NCBI GenBank assembly: GCA_023333565.1
Contig: JAJKFH010000241.1
Coordinates: forward strand, 124,001 to 188,000
Direction: 5' to 3'
DNA length: 64,000 nt
Source: Puffinus mauretanicus
Taxonomy: Eukaryota > Chordata > Aves > Procellariiformes > Procellariidae
Part shown: in pieces, positions 1-48,539 of the stretch
Layout of the letters: each line of letters starts with the position of its first letter
How positions within the stretch are numbered: position 1 is the stretch's first letter
Position numbers and translations under genes: made by a program
Notes under the pieces: model-generated
The model's database searches: none
What the model saw: the letters and a program-made list of their open reading frames with translations, nothing else
Told to the model about the DNA's origin: nothing

Positions 1-163
1 GCAGATGAGGTTTCCCACGTCTGAACAGCGACTCCCCCGGACCGCATCCCTCCACGCACCAGCACACACGCTCTACAGACGCTGCAGCAGAGCAGGCAGC
101 ACAGGGCAGCTCCGTCCTGCACGTTTGCCCTAAAAAGACAGCACACTCATATTTCTACGTTTT
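1..163. other. Sequence downstream of RPL13
   Basis: This stretch lies beyond the RPL13 polyadenylation signal on the minus strand. I see no open frame, repeat or RNA gene in it. It may hold the cleavage site and the GU-rich downstream element of RPL13. Confidence 0.5.
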
Positions 164-169
164 TTTATT
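164..169 (-). terminator. RPL13: RPL13 polyadenylation signal
   Basis: The plus strand reads TTTATT, so the transcript carries a canonical AATAAA 22 bases after the TGA stop at 191-193. The implied 3' UTR is only about 40-50 nt, as is usual for ribosomal protein mRNAs. Confidence 0.8.
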
Positions 170-190
170 GACAGTTCTAGGGCGAACAGT

Positions 191-4934
<4,744 letters not shown>

Positions 4935-5240
4935 CTAAAGGCGGCCGCCGCGGTAGCGGCGCTGCGGGGCCTCCCCCAGCCACCCGGACGGGGGCCCTTC
5001 CCCGGCCCCCGTGCCACCCGGGGCAGACCCGGAACGCCCCCGAGCCCGCTACCCCCGGCCCGGCCCAGGCCCCAGCCCAGGCCGGGAGCCTGTCAGCGTC
5101 CCGCCCGGGCCCATCCCTCCGCGCAGCCCTCCGCCCCGAGCCTCCGAGCGGCCCCGGGGCTCAGCCCGGCCCGAGGCACAGTCCCCGGCGGGCGGATGGC
5201 GGCGGATGGGGCCCCCGGCCGCGGCAGCGCCCCAACTCAC

Positions 5241-5276
5241 CTCCCGCCACTGCAAATGGCCGACCGGAAAAGGAAG
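5241..5276 (-). other. RPL13: RPL13 non-coding exon 1 with 5' TOP start
   Basis: The donor GTGAGT at 5240-5235 defines the 3' end of this exon. Upstream, the minus strand reads CTTCCTTTTCCGG (from 5276), a pyrimidine tract beginning with C. That is the 5' terminal oligopyrimidine start typical of ribosomal protein mRNAs and of mTOR/LARP1-controlled translation. The exact first base (5276 or 5273) is inferred. Confidence 0.75.
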
Positions 5277-5400
5277 CGGAGGCGCCCAGCACGCCGGAAG
5301 TGCGGCAGCGGCGGCCAATGGGCAGCGCCGCAGGAACGGCCGAATGAGGACGACGGCACCGGAAGCGCCAGGCGGCAGCTTCACCGCGCCCGTAGTAAAA
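5277..5400 (-). promoter_or_regulatory. RPL13: RPL13 promoter (CpG island, TATA-less)
   Basis: The sequence just upstream of the TOP start has no TATA box. It carries two ETS/GABP-type sites, CCGGAAGTG (5294-5302) and CCGGAAGC (5359-5366), and a CCAAT box at 5315-5319. This is a standard housekeeping ribosomal-protein promoter. The surrounding CpG-rich block runs from about 4,750 to 5,900. Confidence 0.7.
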
Positions 5401-6007
5401 ATGGCGCCAGTTTAAAGGGCCCGCGCACACTCAGCGGGCAAGGCACCGGCAGGGAGGCGAGGGGCGGACGCTGCCCCGGCCCCGCGCCCAGGCTCGGCCC
5501 CGCTGCCGGGCACCCTCGCGGGGCCAGCCCGGCCAGGAGAAGCAGCTACGGCTCTGCAAGGTGCTGCTGCAGTGCCCTGTCCTTAGCCCTGCACCTCCAG
5601 CCCGGTGGGACGGGATGGTCACGGGCAGGGGTGACACCGTCCCCAGGTCCCCGAGGGCCCCTGCAGGAGTGGGGGACCCTGCTCCCCTTCACACTTGCGC
5701 CCCAGGGCAGGGCCCTGCTCCGCCATCCGCCCCAGCAGGGCTCTGCCACCTTCCCCAGTTCGGGGTGGGCAGCACCAGCATCCTCCCCGCGGCAGGAGAG
5801 GGGTCAGGGACCACCACCCACCTTGGCAGAGCTGGATCCCGCAGTGGCGTGAGCCGTGGCCCCGGCCTGGGAGCGACGGTGGCACGGCCATGCCGGCTGC
5901 ACCCTGGAAGCCACCGAGGACCCTGCACTGTCCCACGGGCGTCCCAGCACAGCACCCCTACGGCCGTCACCCACGGCTCCACAGAACTGAATCCTCCCGG
6001 CAAAGGG
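5401..6007. other. GC-rich spacer between SPG7 and RPL13
   Basis: This spacer of about 600 bp separates the SPG7 polyadenylation signal from the RPL13 promoter. It is CpG- and C-rich. Long open frames cross it on both strands, but none has a recognisable protein or splice structure. I see no gene here. Confidence 0.6.
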
Positions 6008-6013
6008 TTTATT
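6008..6013 (-). terminator. SPG7: Distal SPG7 polyadenylation signal
   Basis: The plus strand reads TTTATT, giving AATAAA in the SPG7 transcript. It is the last canonical signal before the RPL13 promoter about 730 bp further on. Confidence 0.55.
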
Positions 6014-7481
6014 CAGGCAGTCCAGAACACAGCTATGACTTTTTAAAAATAAGATCAGAGAACGCTTGAAATTTCATCTGCTGCTGGAAAAGTGAATTCA
6101 AAGAATGAACTTGTGAAGAAACAAACAGGTTTGGAAGAAAAAAAAAAAATACAGGCATAGTACATCTCAAATTTAGAAAACCACTTCTCCCCCTAAAAGC
6201 AAGGGAAATCACCGCCACCACGGGGATGACACCAGTGACACCCCAGGGAGGGCTCAGGGCCCGTGCACGCAGGCGGCTCTTTGCCTGGCAGAACACCCTC
6301 CCCCCATCACGCGGGGAAAGAAGAGGCTCTGCGCTCCAGCCTGAAGAGGAGCCCGGGGACTGGGACTGAGGCCCGCGGGCTGGGAGTTGAAAGCCGTCAG
6401 AGACTGGGCTTGGGCTGGGGTCTTCCAGGTCACAGACAATCCTCATGGCATAACTCAAGACAATAATCCTTCCTAAAAGATCAACCCCGCCAGAGCACAC
6501 CAGGCACCAACGATCATTTTAATGCTTTCCCTGAAGAACGGCAGACAACCATGTCATCACAGCTCGTTTTGCAAGAGCCGTGAGGATGGAGCCAGAGGAA
6601 CTGCCAGCTTTTTACTGAGGCTTCCCAACGGACACACCTGCCTTTGCTCGAGGTGCAGAGAGCACCCCTCCAGCTCTGAGCCAGCAGTGCTGCCGAACAG
6701 TCTTCCAACGTCTAACTCGGAGCCACTCTCTGCAACGCTAGTTTCTAACATCACATTGCGGGGTTATGTTGGGTTCTGCACACAGGTTTTCCTCAATCTC
6801 CGCTTGTGAGACACTTGCTATAAAAACTGAATATATGTTATTGGCAAGGGAGAAGAAAGCCCTTGTCCTGTACAACTCCATAGCTATAATAAAGCTTTGT
6901 ATGTGCCAAAACACATATTCGCATCTTGACATATTCTACAAACACAGCAGATGTTATGGACAGTTTATTCTAGTGAAGTCTGTTTTTCAGTTTCTATTTT
7001 ATGTTCAGCAGCAGAGATGATCAAAGGTTACAGCGGAGTCGCACAAGAACTACAGCCCCTCAGCCAGCTCATCCTGCAGGGGTTTCACTACACTGACCAT
7101 TCTGGCACTGAAGGAACGGCCCCGCTCTCCGGCCACGTCACACACCATAGCGAGAGGTGGCTTACAAGGGCTCCACAGGATCTTTCACCCTCAAGAACAT
7201 GTACACCACTCCCGCGTACAAGAAACCTTTCCAGCAGATTAGGCTTACCCAACTCCTAATCACTACTATCCTGCTGAGAATCAATTTCAAAACCCTAAGG
7301 ACGACTTCTTCCTGCAAGGAAAAGCTCCTTAAAAGAGCCAACGTACCATCCCTTAATTTTTGGGATGGCAGCAGCACAGAGATTCCCTGCTCAGTATCTT
7401 TGATTCTGGACCTGAAAAGGGAAAGGGTCTGTGTCCAAAAGCAGCCTCTAGAGTCCTCCTGTTCCACGTCAGGAGTGGGCT
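6008..7481 (-). other. SPG7: SPG7 3' untranslated region
   Basis: This region follows the SPG7 stop codon without another gene. AATAAA signals lie on the minus strand at 6013-6008 and 6969-6964, and an ATTAAA near 6515. Alternative 3' ends of about 0.5 to 1.5 kb are therefore possible. Which signal is used cannot be decided from sequence alone. Confidence 0.6.
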
Positions 7482-39408
<31,927 letters not shown>

Positions 39409-39640
39409 GACCCGCCGGCCGTCCCGCTCCGCCTGGAGGCCTCCGAGGGGCGGCGGCGGCAGCTAGCGAGCGCCGAGGGGCCGCCGAGGGGAAGGCCGCG
39501 CCAGCCGGCCGCTACGCTCGCCGCGCCGGGAGCCGGAGGCCTCAGCGGGGACGGAAGTGCCCGGTGAAGAGCGAGCGGCCATCTTGGAAAGGGGCCGGCA
39601 GCGGAGGGACTGCCATGCCTCAAGATGGCGGGCGCAACCG
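39409..39640 (-). promoter_or_regulatory. SPG7: SPG7 5' UTR and CpG-island promoter with paired YY1 motifs
   Basis: No TATA box is present. An ETS-type CGGAAGTG lies at 39552-39559. A YY1-type AAGATGGCC points along the SPG7 strand (39585-39577), and a second AAGATGGCGG points the other way (39622-39631). YY1 motifs of this form often sit just downstream of start sites. SPG7 transcription therefore probably begins near 39,590, and a divergent plus-strand start is possible. The CpG-rich block spans about 38,930-40,150. Confidence 0.6.
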
Positions 39641-39779
39641 TCGGCGGCAGGGCGGGGCCAACGGGCGCCCCTTCGCCCCGCCCCCGGTTGCAGCCGCGCG
39701 GGGGCTGCCGGGCCGGCCGGCGCGGTTACCGCGGCAACGGGGAATCCCGGCGCTCGGCGGCCGCCGGCACTTCTCCTGA

Positions 39780-40130
39780 GGCCCGGCCCGGCCCCGCCGG
39801 CGAGCCTCGGCCGAGCCCCGGCACAGCCAGGGGCCCCGCAGCCCGGCCGCGGCCAGGCCCAGGGCCCGCCCAGCCAAGATCCCCGCAGCCCGCCCTCGGC
39901 CAGGCACGTCCCACGGCGCTGCCTTGGCCAGGGCCCAGCCCGGCCAGGATCCTGCGGCCTGGCCTTGGCCAGCCCCCCCCCAAGGCAGGCTGCCTTCTGC
40001 AGACCAGCCCCAGGCCAAGGTCTGCCTGGCCAAGCCCCCTGGAGCAGACGGTTCCCACAACCAGGCCTTGTCCAGGCCCTGCAGTGCAGGCAGGTCCCCC
40101 AGGCCAGGCCCCCCCAACAGATTCAGGCAG
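39780..40130. repeat. C-rich minisatellite-like block
   Basis: Imperfect units built from CGGCCAGG, GGCCAGGC, TTGGCCAG and CCGCAGCCCG recur with irregular spacing over about 350 bp next to the SPG7 CpG island. The block keeps long frames open in several frames. The units are too diverged for me to fix a period. Confidence 0.5.
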
Positions 40131-40149
40131 GAGGAGCAAGCAGGTTCCT

Positions 40150-43100
40150 GCAGGCACAGGAGAGAGGCTGCGACCACCCGCCATCACTGTGGAGGCATGG
40201 CTGGCTGGGAGACCTGGCACTAGGGAAGCAGGCGGTGCAGAGCCTGGCGGTGTGAGTCCACAACTGGCCCCGCTCTAGGATTTTTATCGGTCTGAACATC
40301 ATGTCCCACATAATTATAACAGCTGGGAAAAGAAGAAGGAAACAAACACTGCAATCTTAGATTCAACACAGAGAAAAGACACCAGCTCCCTCCCTTTGCA
40401 GCTGTTGCTGAGGAAGACTCCCCTTCTGATAGCTCAAGGTATGAATTAGCTCTGATAGAAAACAACATTTAGTGTCTGCAGCTGAGCATGACGGATTAAC
40501 AAGTACACTCAGAAGTAAAATGAGTGAACAAATATATATACATTTATGTGTTTGCTCTTTGTCAGGCAGGCTCTTTGTTAGCTGGCTCCTGTGATCTATC
40601 TTCTGTGGAAAAGCCATTACAATGTGTTTGACAACTCACAGTAGCCAAGCTACAATGCGACTGATAGTCTGCAATTAAAATTGTTCTGTTGGTGCACGTG
40701 TGGGGTTCTAACAGTGGTGGACCGCCCCTCAAGCATTACACCAGAGCGTGTCAAGGTTATGAGTAGTGTTAAGTTCCCTATGTACAGATATCACAAAGGT
40801 CACTGTATTTTAAGTCCCTGATCCTAAATCTTGTGTAATCTCTTCCTCTTTTGCACTAGTTGTGCACAGCACAGCGGCTGGGCTCAATGTCCTCTGCTGA
40901 GTATTTCTTTGGGCAGGAAGGCATTTCAGAGAAAACATCACCTTCCTCCTGCCACAGTTACACCCTTCTTGCTCTACTGAAATGAACATACTGTTTGCCA
41001 GGCTTGCAGGTCTCATCTCTCCTGCCCGCTTCCTTTGATGTGCCTTCAAGAAGTCATGCTTCTTTCTCCTCCCCTGTCTTGCTGACCAGGATGGTTTCTG
41101 CAGCTTTTCTTCCTCCCTCCTGTCCATGTTTCTCCCCTCAGGTGGCTCCAGGACAACTTTTAGGTATCATCGCTGCTGTTAGTTCTCCTAACTTACCTGT
41201 CCTAAAGTATCTCAGGCATTCTTGAATGGGAGGTTGCAGGGCTACATAAAATAATAATAAATAATTATCTCCCTTCCCAGCAGGTCTGAATTAGCATCCT
41301 CTTTCTAGAAGAGTCTCTTAGGATGTTAATTGTCATCTGCCCCCTGGGATGTGTCTAAGTAAACCTTCTACCAGCAAGGTCTATTAGCATGTTAATGTCC
41401 TCCTCACTCCTGGAAGTCTCTTTGTATCACTGGCTTAATCGTCAAACAGCTTAATTTACAGACGCAAAATTAAACTGGTTGCAATTAATCCATATTGGCT
41501 GGTCATAGCTTGCAGTGTCGCAGTGGGGATGTGACAGCCGGCTGTGGAGACACCAGCAGCTCCTGCACCCCACAGATCCCACCCAGCATGGCCGGAGAGG
41601 CCGAGCTGCCCAGGGAAATGCTGCGTGGCCCACTTTGCTACCCGCCTCCGCTCCACGCTGGGCATGTGGGCTCTTCTCCTGGCACGCTCGCTGAATGTAA
41701 AGAGAGGGTCATCTGCACCTGCTCTGCCTGGGGAGGAATCTCTGTCCCTTGTCCTGGCCACGGCTGGAGGCTGCGAAACCCAAGGCTGGCCCCTTCGAGG
41801 CTGCAAGGAGCCCAGGTCCGACGGGCACACACAAAGGCTGGGGAAGGACAGCAGGAAAAGCTCCGGCTCAGCACCAACATGGGGACAGCACAAGCTCCGT
41901 GATCCGCGCCAGCCCATGCGCACCACCTTCCTTGGACGGGCGGCTGCCACAGAGATGGGTGTCACGTCTTCACCCACCCTGCAGAGGGATCCATGGCGGG
42001 GGGTATTTACACTCCAGCTGTGTTTGGAGGAGGAAACGGCTCGTTTGGAAATACTGACGGATGGAGGAGGCTCCCTCTAGGATTGGCGCAGAGCAGAGAG
42101 GTGCGGCATTTCCAGTGGGGAAACATGGGATACAGCAACCACGGCAAAGCGTGTCAGGAATGAAGGGGCTGTGGGGCCTGCAGGGTGTAGCACCATGCAC
42201 ATCCCCTTCACTCAAGGCATATCACACCTCGCTTCCATCGATTTTGTGATTAGACCTGTTGCTAATTAGGCCTGATCTATTTTTAAAGAGTTGCATCATT
42301 GAAATAGAATTACAGCCCGATTAGAAGCGAAGCAGTGCAGTTTGCTTAGACAGGACTTTACTGACTTCCGCCAGGCTGACCTGAGAGAGAGACAAATGGG
42401 TTTCATTATGCCTGCCTTACAGCTTTGCTCCAGCTTCAGTGAAGACAAACTTGCACTCATATAACGAGGAGGGCAATGAAAGCTGAACGGGTCCAAACTC
42501 CAGCACAGACGACCACCCAGCTGAGTCTGGGTGGGCTCACTGACTGCAACAAGCAGCGTTTCAGTCTGCAGGGCAGCTGGGCTCTCGCTGCCACGCTCCC
42601 AGCCCGAAGATGCAAGCCTTGATGTGACAAAACCGTACTGAACTATGAGGACCGGTTATTTACAGACGCACCATGTAGCTGGTTGATGTGATTCCTGTTC
42701 CTCCTTTCACACTGTGCCTCAGAGGCAACCAGATGATAAAGCACCAGGAAGGAGGGCTGGGGGTCCTCGCTGGTGCCAACACAAAGTGACCCAGAAAGGA
42801 GAGTCAAGAGGTTTTGCCCTACATGCAGCCAGCAACCGCCATGGCTGCACTGCGACTTCTGCGTGGGCGCCTCAGGCTGCGCTGCGTACGCGGAAGCGAG
42901 TGCTGTCCTCTCTGTGTGTGTGAGATGACCTTGGGAAAGGTGGCTTCAGTCACTGCCCTTGGACTGGCAATATGCTCCTTTGGGAGTAAGCCAATATTCT
43001 GAGACGACAGATATAACCTGATCCAGGCTTGGCCTCGCTGGGACGTGCTCCAGCCATGACATCACTCAGTAATGCCACGTGTATTTACTACTGGGGAAAG

Positions 43101-46100
43101 GTGCTGGATTGGAGTCTGAAATCCCTGGTTTATCTCCTGAGCAGGTTAGGAACAGGAAGCAGCATTAGCAGCCCCATCCTTGTATCTTTCAGGCCAAGAG
43201 AAATCAGTTTCCACAGCCCTCAGCTCTGCTACGTCTGAGAACTCACATCTCCTGTTTTCATGCTCCCTGTAAGACAGTCTTGCCCCCCGAGACTCAGGAA
43301 GCTCCTTGCAGGATGCCATCGCCCCCCCCAGCTTAGCACAGACTCATTTCAACACAGCACTTTGCAGACCGAGTGAATGGATACCTGGAATCAGGTGGCC
43401 ACCGCGCCATCCACAGACTTTACATCAATAATGAATCAAAGGATTAAATGTAGAGCTGAAGCTGCTAGAAGGTAAATTCAGACTTTTTAAAAGATGAAAA
43501 ATTGCTCTGTTCCCCACCTGGCAGCGTAAGCCAGGACTCCTCTGTGGCAGGACAAAAATGCACAGCTCGGCGCTAGCTAGGAGGCTGCAGAGCGTTCCGG
43601 CACCCTTCAGCAGCGTGAATCCCCGTCACGTACCAGATGGTTTTTTTCCGATGACTTCTTTGCAGATGACAAGTCAAGGTCAAGGTCCCCTTCAGCATAG
43701 CAAGGCCAAGTATCCCGGAAAGCCCTAGGCTCAGGAACAGAGGACATGCTTAAAAGACCACACGTCTGTCCCTCAAGCACAGCGAAACTCCTCACCAGGG
43801 AAAGATCTGTTCAGCTGATAACCTTTTTACACGAGCCAGTCCAAAACCATCACACCTATTCCTCCAGGAACAGCTTGGGATCACTGCAAGTTCTAGCGCT
43901 TCCTGCTGCCGTTGCCAGACCCACTTCTCTACCCGCTTCTCTCGGTGCAGAGGAGAGCGTGGCACTTAAACTGCTCCTCCCTGGCGACCAGGAGGGCACC
44001 CCAGCCCCACGGCGAGGCAGCCGACAGGCTTAAGGCATAACTGGGACACAGTGCTGGGGTACAAACTTTTATCTTTGAGTCACCTCTGAATACCAGAGAG
44101 TTTAACTTTAAGACAGGTAGGTGACAGATGGCTATAGGCAGGGGATCACAGGGAATCAGCCATACAGCAGCAGCGACTGAACCGTCTGCCAGTCACGGCT
44201 TACGAATCGCTAGAAAAGCAAAGTAAACACAGGCAAGAAGGAGCAACGCTTGACAGAGTGACATGGGTACCTCTCAGCTTGGCTTGCAGGGGTAGAGCAG
44301 GAGGAGAGAAATAGCTCATTTGTGACTCAAAGGCCACGAATGAGCAGATTGCTCCATGGGAGTGCGCTCCCTGGAGAGCTGCTGAAGTGTGCAGAGCTCG
44401 GGAGAAGCCCAGGAATCCATCTGTGTGCGGGAGGTGGCTGAAGTCATCTCCAAACCCAGACTGGAGGAGGTCAGTAAGCTCTGAGCGAGCAACTGTCACT
44501 CCACACCCCTGAAATCCATAAGCAAGCTAGAAACCTAAAGCCTGTCATTAGGAATCATAAAAACAGTAATTAGAACAGGACTGTCATGAGTTCACGCCTA
44601 GAACATCAATACGAGGCATTTACCCAGCAGCAGGGGACCACTACCCTCAGAAAGCATCCTCCTCTAGGGATGCAGGAGGCCTAAAGCTCCATGGACTTAC
44701 TATCTGCATAGACATAAGGTCCTGCAGGGAACCATGTAAATAGACTTACTATCCACAAAAGCAGCTCAAAGCTTTGAGGGGTCCAAAAATACTGCTGCCT
44801 GTGCAGGCCACGGGCATGGTGTGAAACGGGAGCTACATCAGTTCCTGGTTCGCTGGCTCTGCCTGTCCTGGGCCCCAGTGAGTGGTCCTGGTGCTTCACT
44901 GGGCTGATTACACAGTGGGCTGCATCGAGGAGTTAAACCTTCAGAAGAATGCTGATTTAGTACAAGTGAGCTGTTGCATTAGTTTAGCCTTTTTATTTAA
45001 TCACATCTCATAGAGCTGTGAGCAACCACCTCATTATAAAGCAGGCGAAAACCCAGTCTTGTATTTCTTAAGGGCATCACAGGCAGAAGGGCTTACTGTA
45101 AGTTGGAGTTGTCCTTTAACAAGAACAAAAAAAAAAACCATGGATGGCTTGAAAGTAGTTTTATTTAAGAAAAATGAGATTGTGGGCAGAGTTAGGGAGG
45201 TTTCTGCTGCAGTACCAAGAGCATCAGCTGTACTCCTTGCTGGCTTTCCAAATGGCTGCCTTTCTAAATGGCTGCTTTGTTTGCCAAAACCATCTCTCTT
45301 CAAAATGTTAATAGATGACATTAACTAAAACATGAGCCAAGCTTAAAGTAAAGGTTCTTCTAATCAAAGTTCTTCTAAAGTTTTATTCTCTTGGCCTCTG
45401 TGATGCTGGCACTTGACTGCTCACACAGGATTTACCCTGATGTGTGACCATAATAGTCATAAATCACACATTGTCTAATTTATTAAAAATAGATTCCCAT
45501 TTTTACATCCTGATAGGAGCTGAATCAGCAGAGAACTGCACCCACATTAACACAGACCAGGTATTTTTGCCCTTATGGTTGACATAACGGTTTCTTCCGT
45601 CACGAGACAGTTGCTATAGAGCTTCAAGGGAGCTCAGCTGAAGTAGTGAGATGAATACGGTTACCCATAGGTTGCAAAAGCAGGTGAGTGGCTGGCGCAG
45701 ATGCCGTCTCCAGAGTTAGACAGGGAAAGAGTAACAGAGCAAGGACCAAAGGGTCACAGAACTCTTTCCCCAAAGTTAGTGTCCTTTTAGTTTGCTGTGA
45801 CAGACAGAAATAGGCCTGAAAGCACATTCCCCAAGTGGCCTAATTTCTCTGCCCTCATGCAATGTTCTCTTTCCTCCTCAGCACCAGAGTATTTGTTTTA
45901 TTTTAGGATTTGAGAGCTCACAACCTTTAGTGAAGGATAAAGGTGCTCAACAATTAATTATAGTTTTTTTTTTTTCTCTTAAGTATTACAATTAAGTTGC
46001 AAGGAGCAAAAGCCATCCCAGGGTAACAAAACCAAGCAGGTTAAGCATCCTCATCACAGAAGTCTCACCTAGAAAAAGAGCAGAACAACCCCCAACTGAA

Positions 46101-47500
46101 ATCATTCCCCCCACACTCCTGCTGTTAGCTTTCTTTCACCAAGTACCTTTCATGTCCCTCCCTGAAATAGGTTGATAGTCCACACTATTGCGTTCAAATA
46201 GAAAAAGGTCAGAATGACACAGAAAGGATTTAACTTCCTCCCCAGCACTGGATCTTTGACCTGGATGACATTCAAGGCTGTCAAGGATGCAGTTACAGCC
46301 AACTATATTTAGGAAACGAAAAAACATATTTCTCCATTCATCTACTCACTCAGAGGCACCAGAGAGGCAAACACTTATTTGCAGTGTTTTCAGTGAAGTA
46401 TGACAAGAAGCTTAATGGGAGGACAAAAAAACCCCAACAACCTTTCTTTTGACTGGTTTAGTAGGTCTTATGGAGGAGGAAGATGGGTAGAGATAAAAAG
46501 ACTAAGCCTAAGTAGAACACAGGACCAGCTTAACAGGCTCAGAATAAATCTCTCTCACGCTGTTATTTAACAGTGAAGTCGGACACGTGTTCCTGAGCCA
46601 CTCCTTCATCACTGCTGAGCCCAGCAAAGAGATTTTTCTTCCTGGGGGACTCCTGGCAGCCTCAGCACATGAGAACAATCCTTTAGGCTGCCAAATGTGC
46701 GACTCGAAGTGGAATTGCAAATGCCAAAAAAGCAATCACGATTATGGGCCACACTCTTGGAAGAGGGGGTTAAAAAACCAGAACAATTACTGATGAGGTC
46801 ACTCACAGAAATGGTTTGAGAGCTGCTGCCTCAAGAGTTCCCCATCCTCAGCGATCAAAACAAAATGCAGTGACGCAGCTGTGCGGGCGGCTGCCACCCA
46901 CACCAGGGCACCTCGGCCACCCGGTCTGGGCGGGGAGCCTCGCGCGTGTCCCCATTTTGTACCTGCTGTGAGGATCTGCTCCATAAACAGGATTCTTCCC
47001 TGGGGGGTACTGCAGCGTTTGGTTTACCTTGATGACACGCAGGGGCTCTGGCACTAGGCGCGTGGTACAAAATACAGATACACAACAAGCATTCCTATTC
47101 TGCAGAAGGGTTGTGCTGAGCTCGGGCACGGGCAGCTGTGCTTGAGAAACAGGATCTACCAGTGCTTTTGGAGTTACCTGAGTGCTGGAGGGCACAAACG
47201 TAACAGGCAGGAGCACAGCGACTGTCAGGAGGAGACACAACAGCCTTGACGGGGTTCGAGGCACCAGCAGCGTTGTCTTGAGCACAGGAACCGAGCCTCA
47301 CGTGGCCGCTCCTCTGCACAGTGCGGTCGAACACGCCCGCACGTACTTCTGCCGCTTCCACAAGCCCAGTGGGACAAAGGCAGGAGGCTTATCCAGCAAG
47401 AACGACCATCCTCGTTTGGAGAGCCAAGGGTTTGGTTGTTTAGAAGAGACCCTGTAAATAAAAACAGCGCAAAAGCCTCTTGGTATTACACAATCAGCAT
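40150..47500. other. Intergenic region between SPG7 and the ANKRD11 CpG island
   Basis: This 7.3-kb region has only short open frames, with no splice-linked protein, tRNA or CR1 end that I recognise. The GC-richer part at 41,500-42,100 has longer frames on both strands but no family resemblance. The human interval is also largely empty. Confidence 0.6.
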
Positions 47501-48539
47501 TTGAAATGAGAGAGGAAAAGGATCAGAAGAAAAAAACCAGGCACAACGAACACAGCCTGGTCAGGAGCAAGCGACCCGTCCCAGGGCCGAGAGGGAGCAC
47601 AGCCCGTTTTGATGCGCCTTTGCCGGACAGCGGCGATCGCCCGGGCCTGGCGGAGAAGCCGCGCCTGGCAGCCATCCCTAGGGATGGCGCGAGAGCCGCA
47701 CCGACCCCCGCGCTGCGGCGGATCCTCGGCTCCAACCGGGGCGCTCGGGGCCAGTCCAGAACCTAATCTGCGTGATCCCGTCTCTGCCCTACTGTGGTAG
47801 CGACACAGAGACAATGGTTTATGTAAATAACTTCCAAGAGGAGTTTCTCATTAACGCAGCCTCTTCTGAAAGCGAAAGCAAATGTTTGGCATCAAGAACT
47901 TGTAATGAGAATGTAATTAAGGAATTCGGCCCCAAACCACAAAGTGATCTGTAGTGCAGCGTCTGTTCAAGCGCTGCGGCAGATGCAGCCGGCGAAGGTG
48001 CCAAGCTAGTGCCCGGTGTCCCGCCGAGCAGCACGCTAACGTCTAACTTACCGTCTCCCTGACCCGTAGCAGCCACCGCCGCAGGAGCGGGAGCACACCT
48101 GCTCCCAGCACCCACCGACGGCGTTCGGCGGGCCGGCACGTGGCCCCGCCAGCGATTTTCGAGTGTGTCGGTGTGCAAACGCCAGCAGCCGCGGCACCGG
48201 CCGCCGCCCCCTAACACCGGGGAGGCCCCGCTTGCGGCGTCTCGCCCAGCTGAGGGGCAGCACCGGGCGGCGCGGGGGAGGGAGCGCTTGGGCTGCGGCG
48301 GGGGCGCGGGGCAGACCGGGAAGGGTTTGAGACGCACGGGGAGGGCGGCGCCGGTCGGGCGCCCTTCCAAGGGCTCTGCCGGGGCGGGGGAGCACCGCCC
48401 GCCCTCCCGGGGGGAACACGGGACTGACCACCGCCTCCGCTCGGCAGGCCGGGGCGGGCGCGGGCCCGGACCCAGGCCCAGGCCGCCGCGGCGGGCAGCA
48501 GGACGGCGAGCAGCTCCGTCCCGCTGCCGGCGGCGGATT

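Noticed and set aside
39557..40255. 232-codon plus-strand frame next to the SPG7 promoter
   Set aside because: It starts at GTG and consists of Pro/Ala/Gly-rich sequence generated by the C-rich repeat block. No protein family fits.
41456..42080. Overlapping long frames on both strands in the intergenic region
   Set aside because: Frames are open on both strands because of moderate GC content. There is no splice structure, domain or repeat signature.
46848..47285. 145-codon minus-strand frame with a hydrophobic stretch (RLLCLLLTVAVLLPVTF)
   Set aside because: It starts at GTG and has no recognisable domain or clear gene structure. A divergent non-coding transcript from the island is possible but unsupported.
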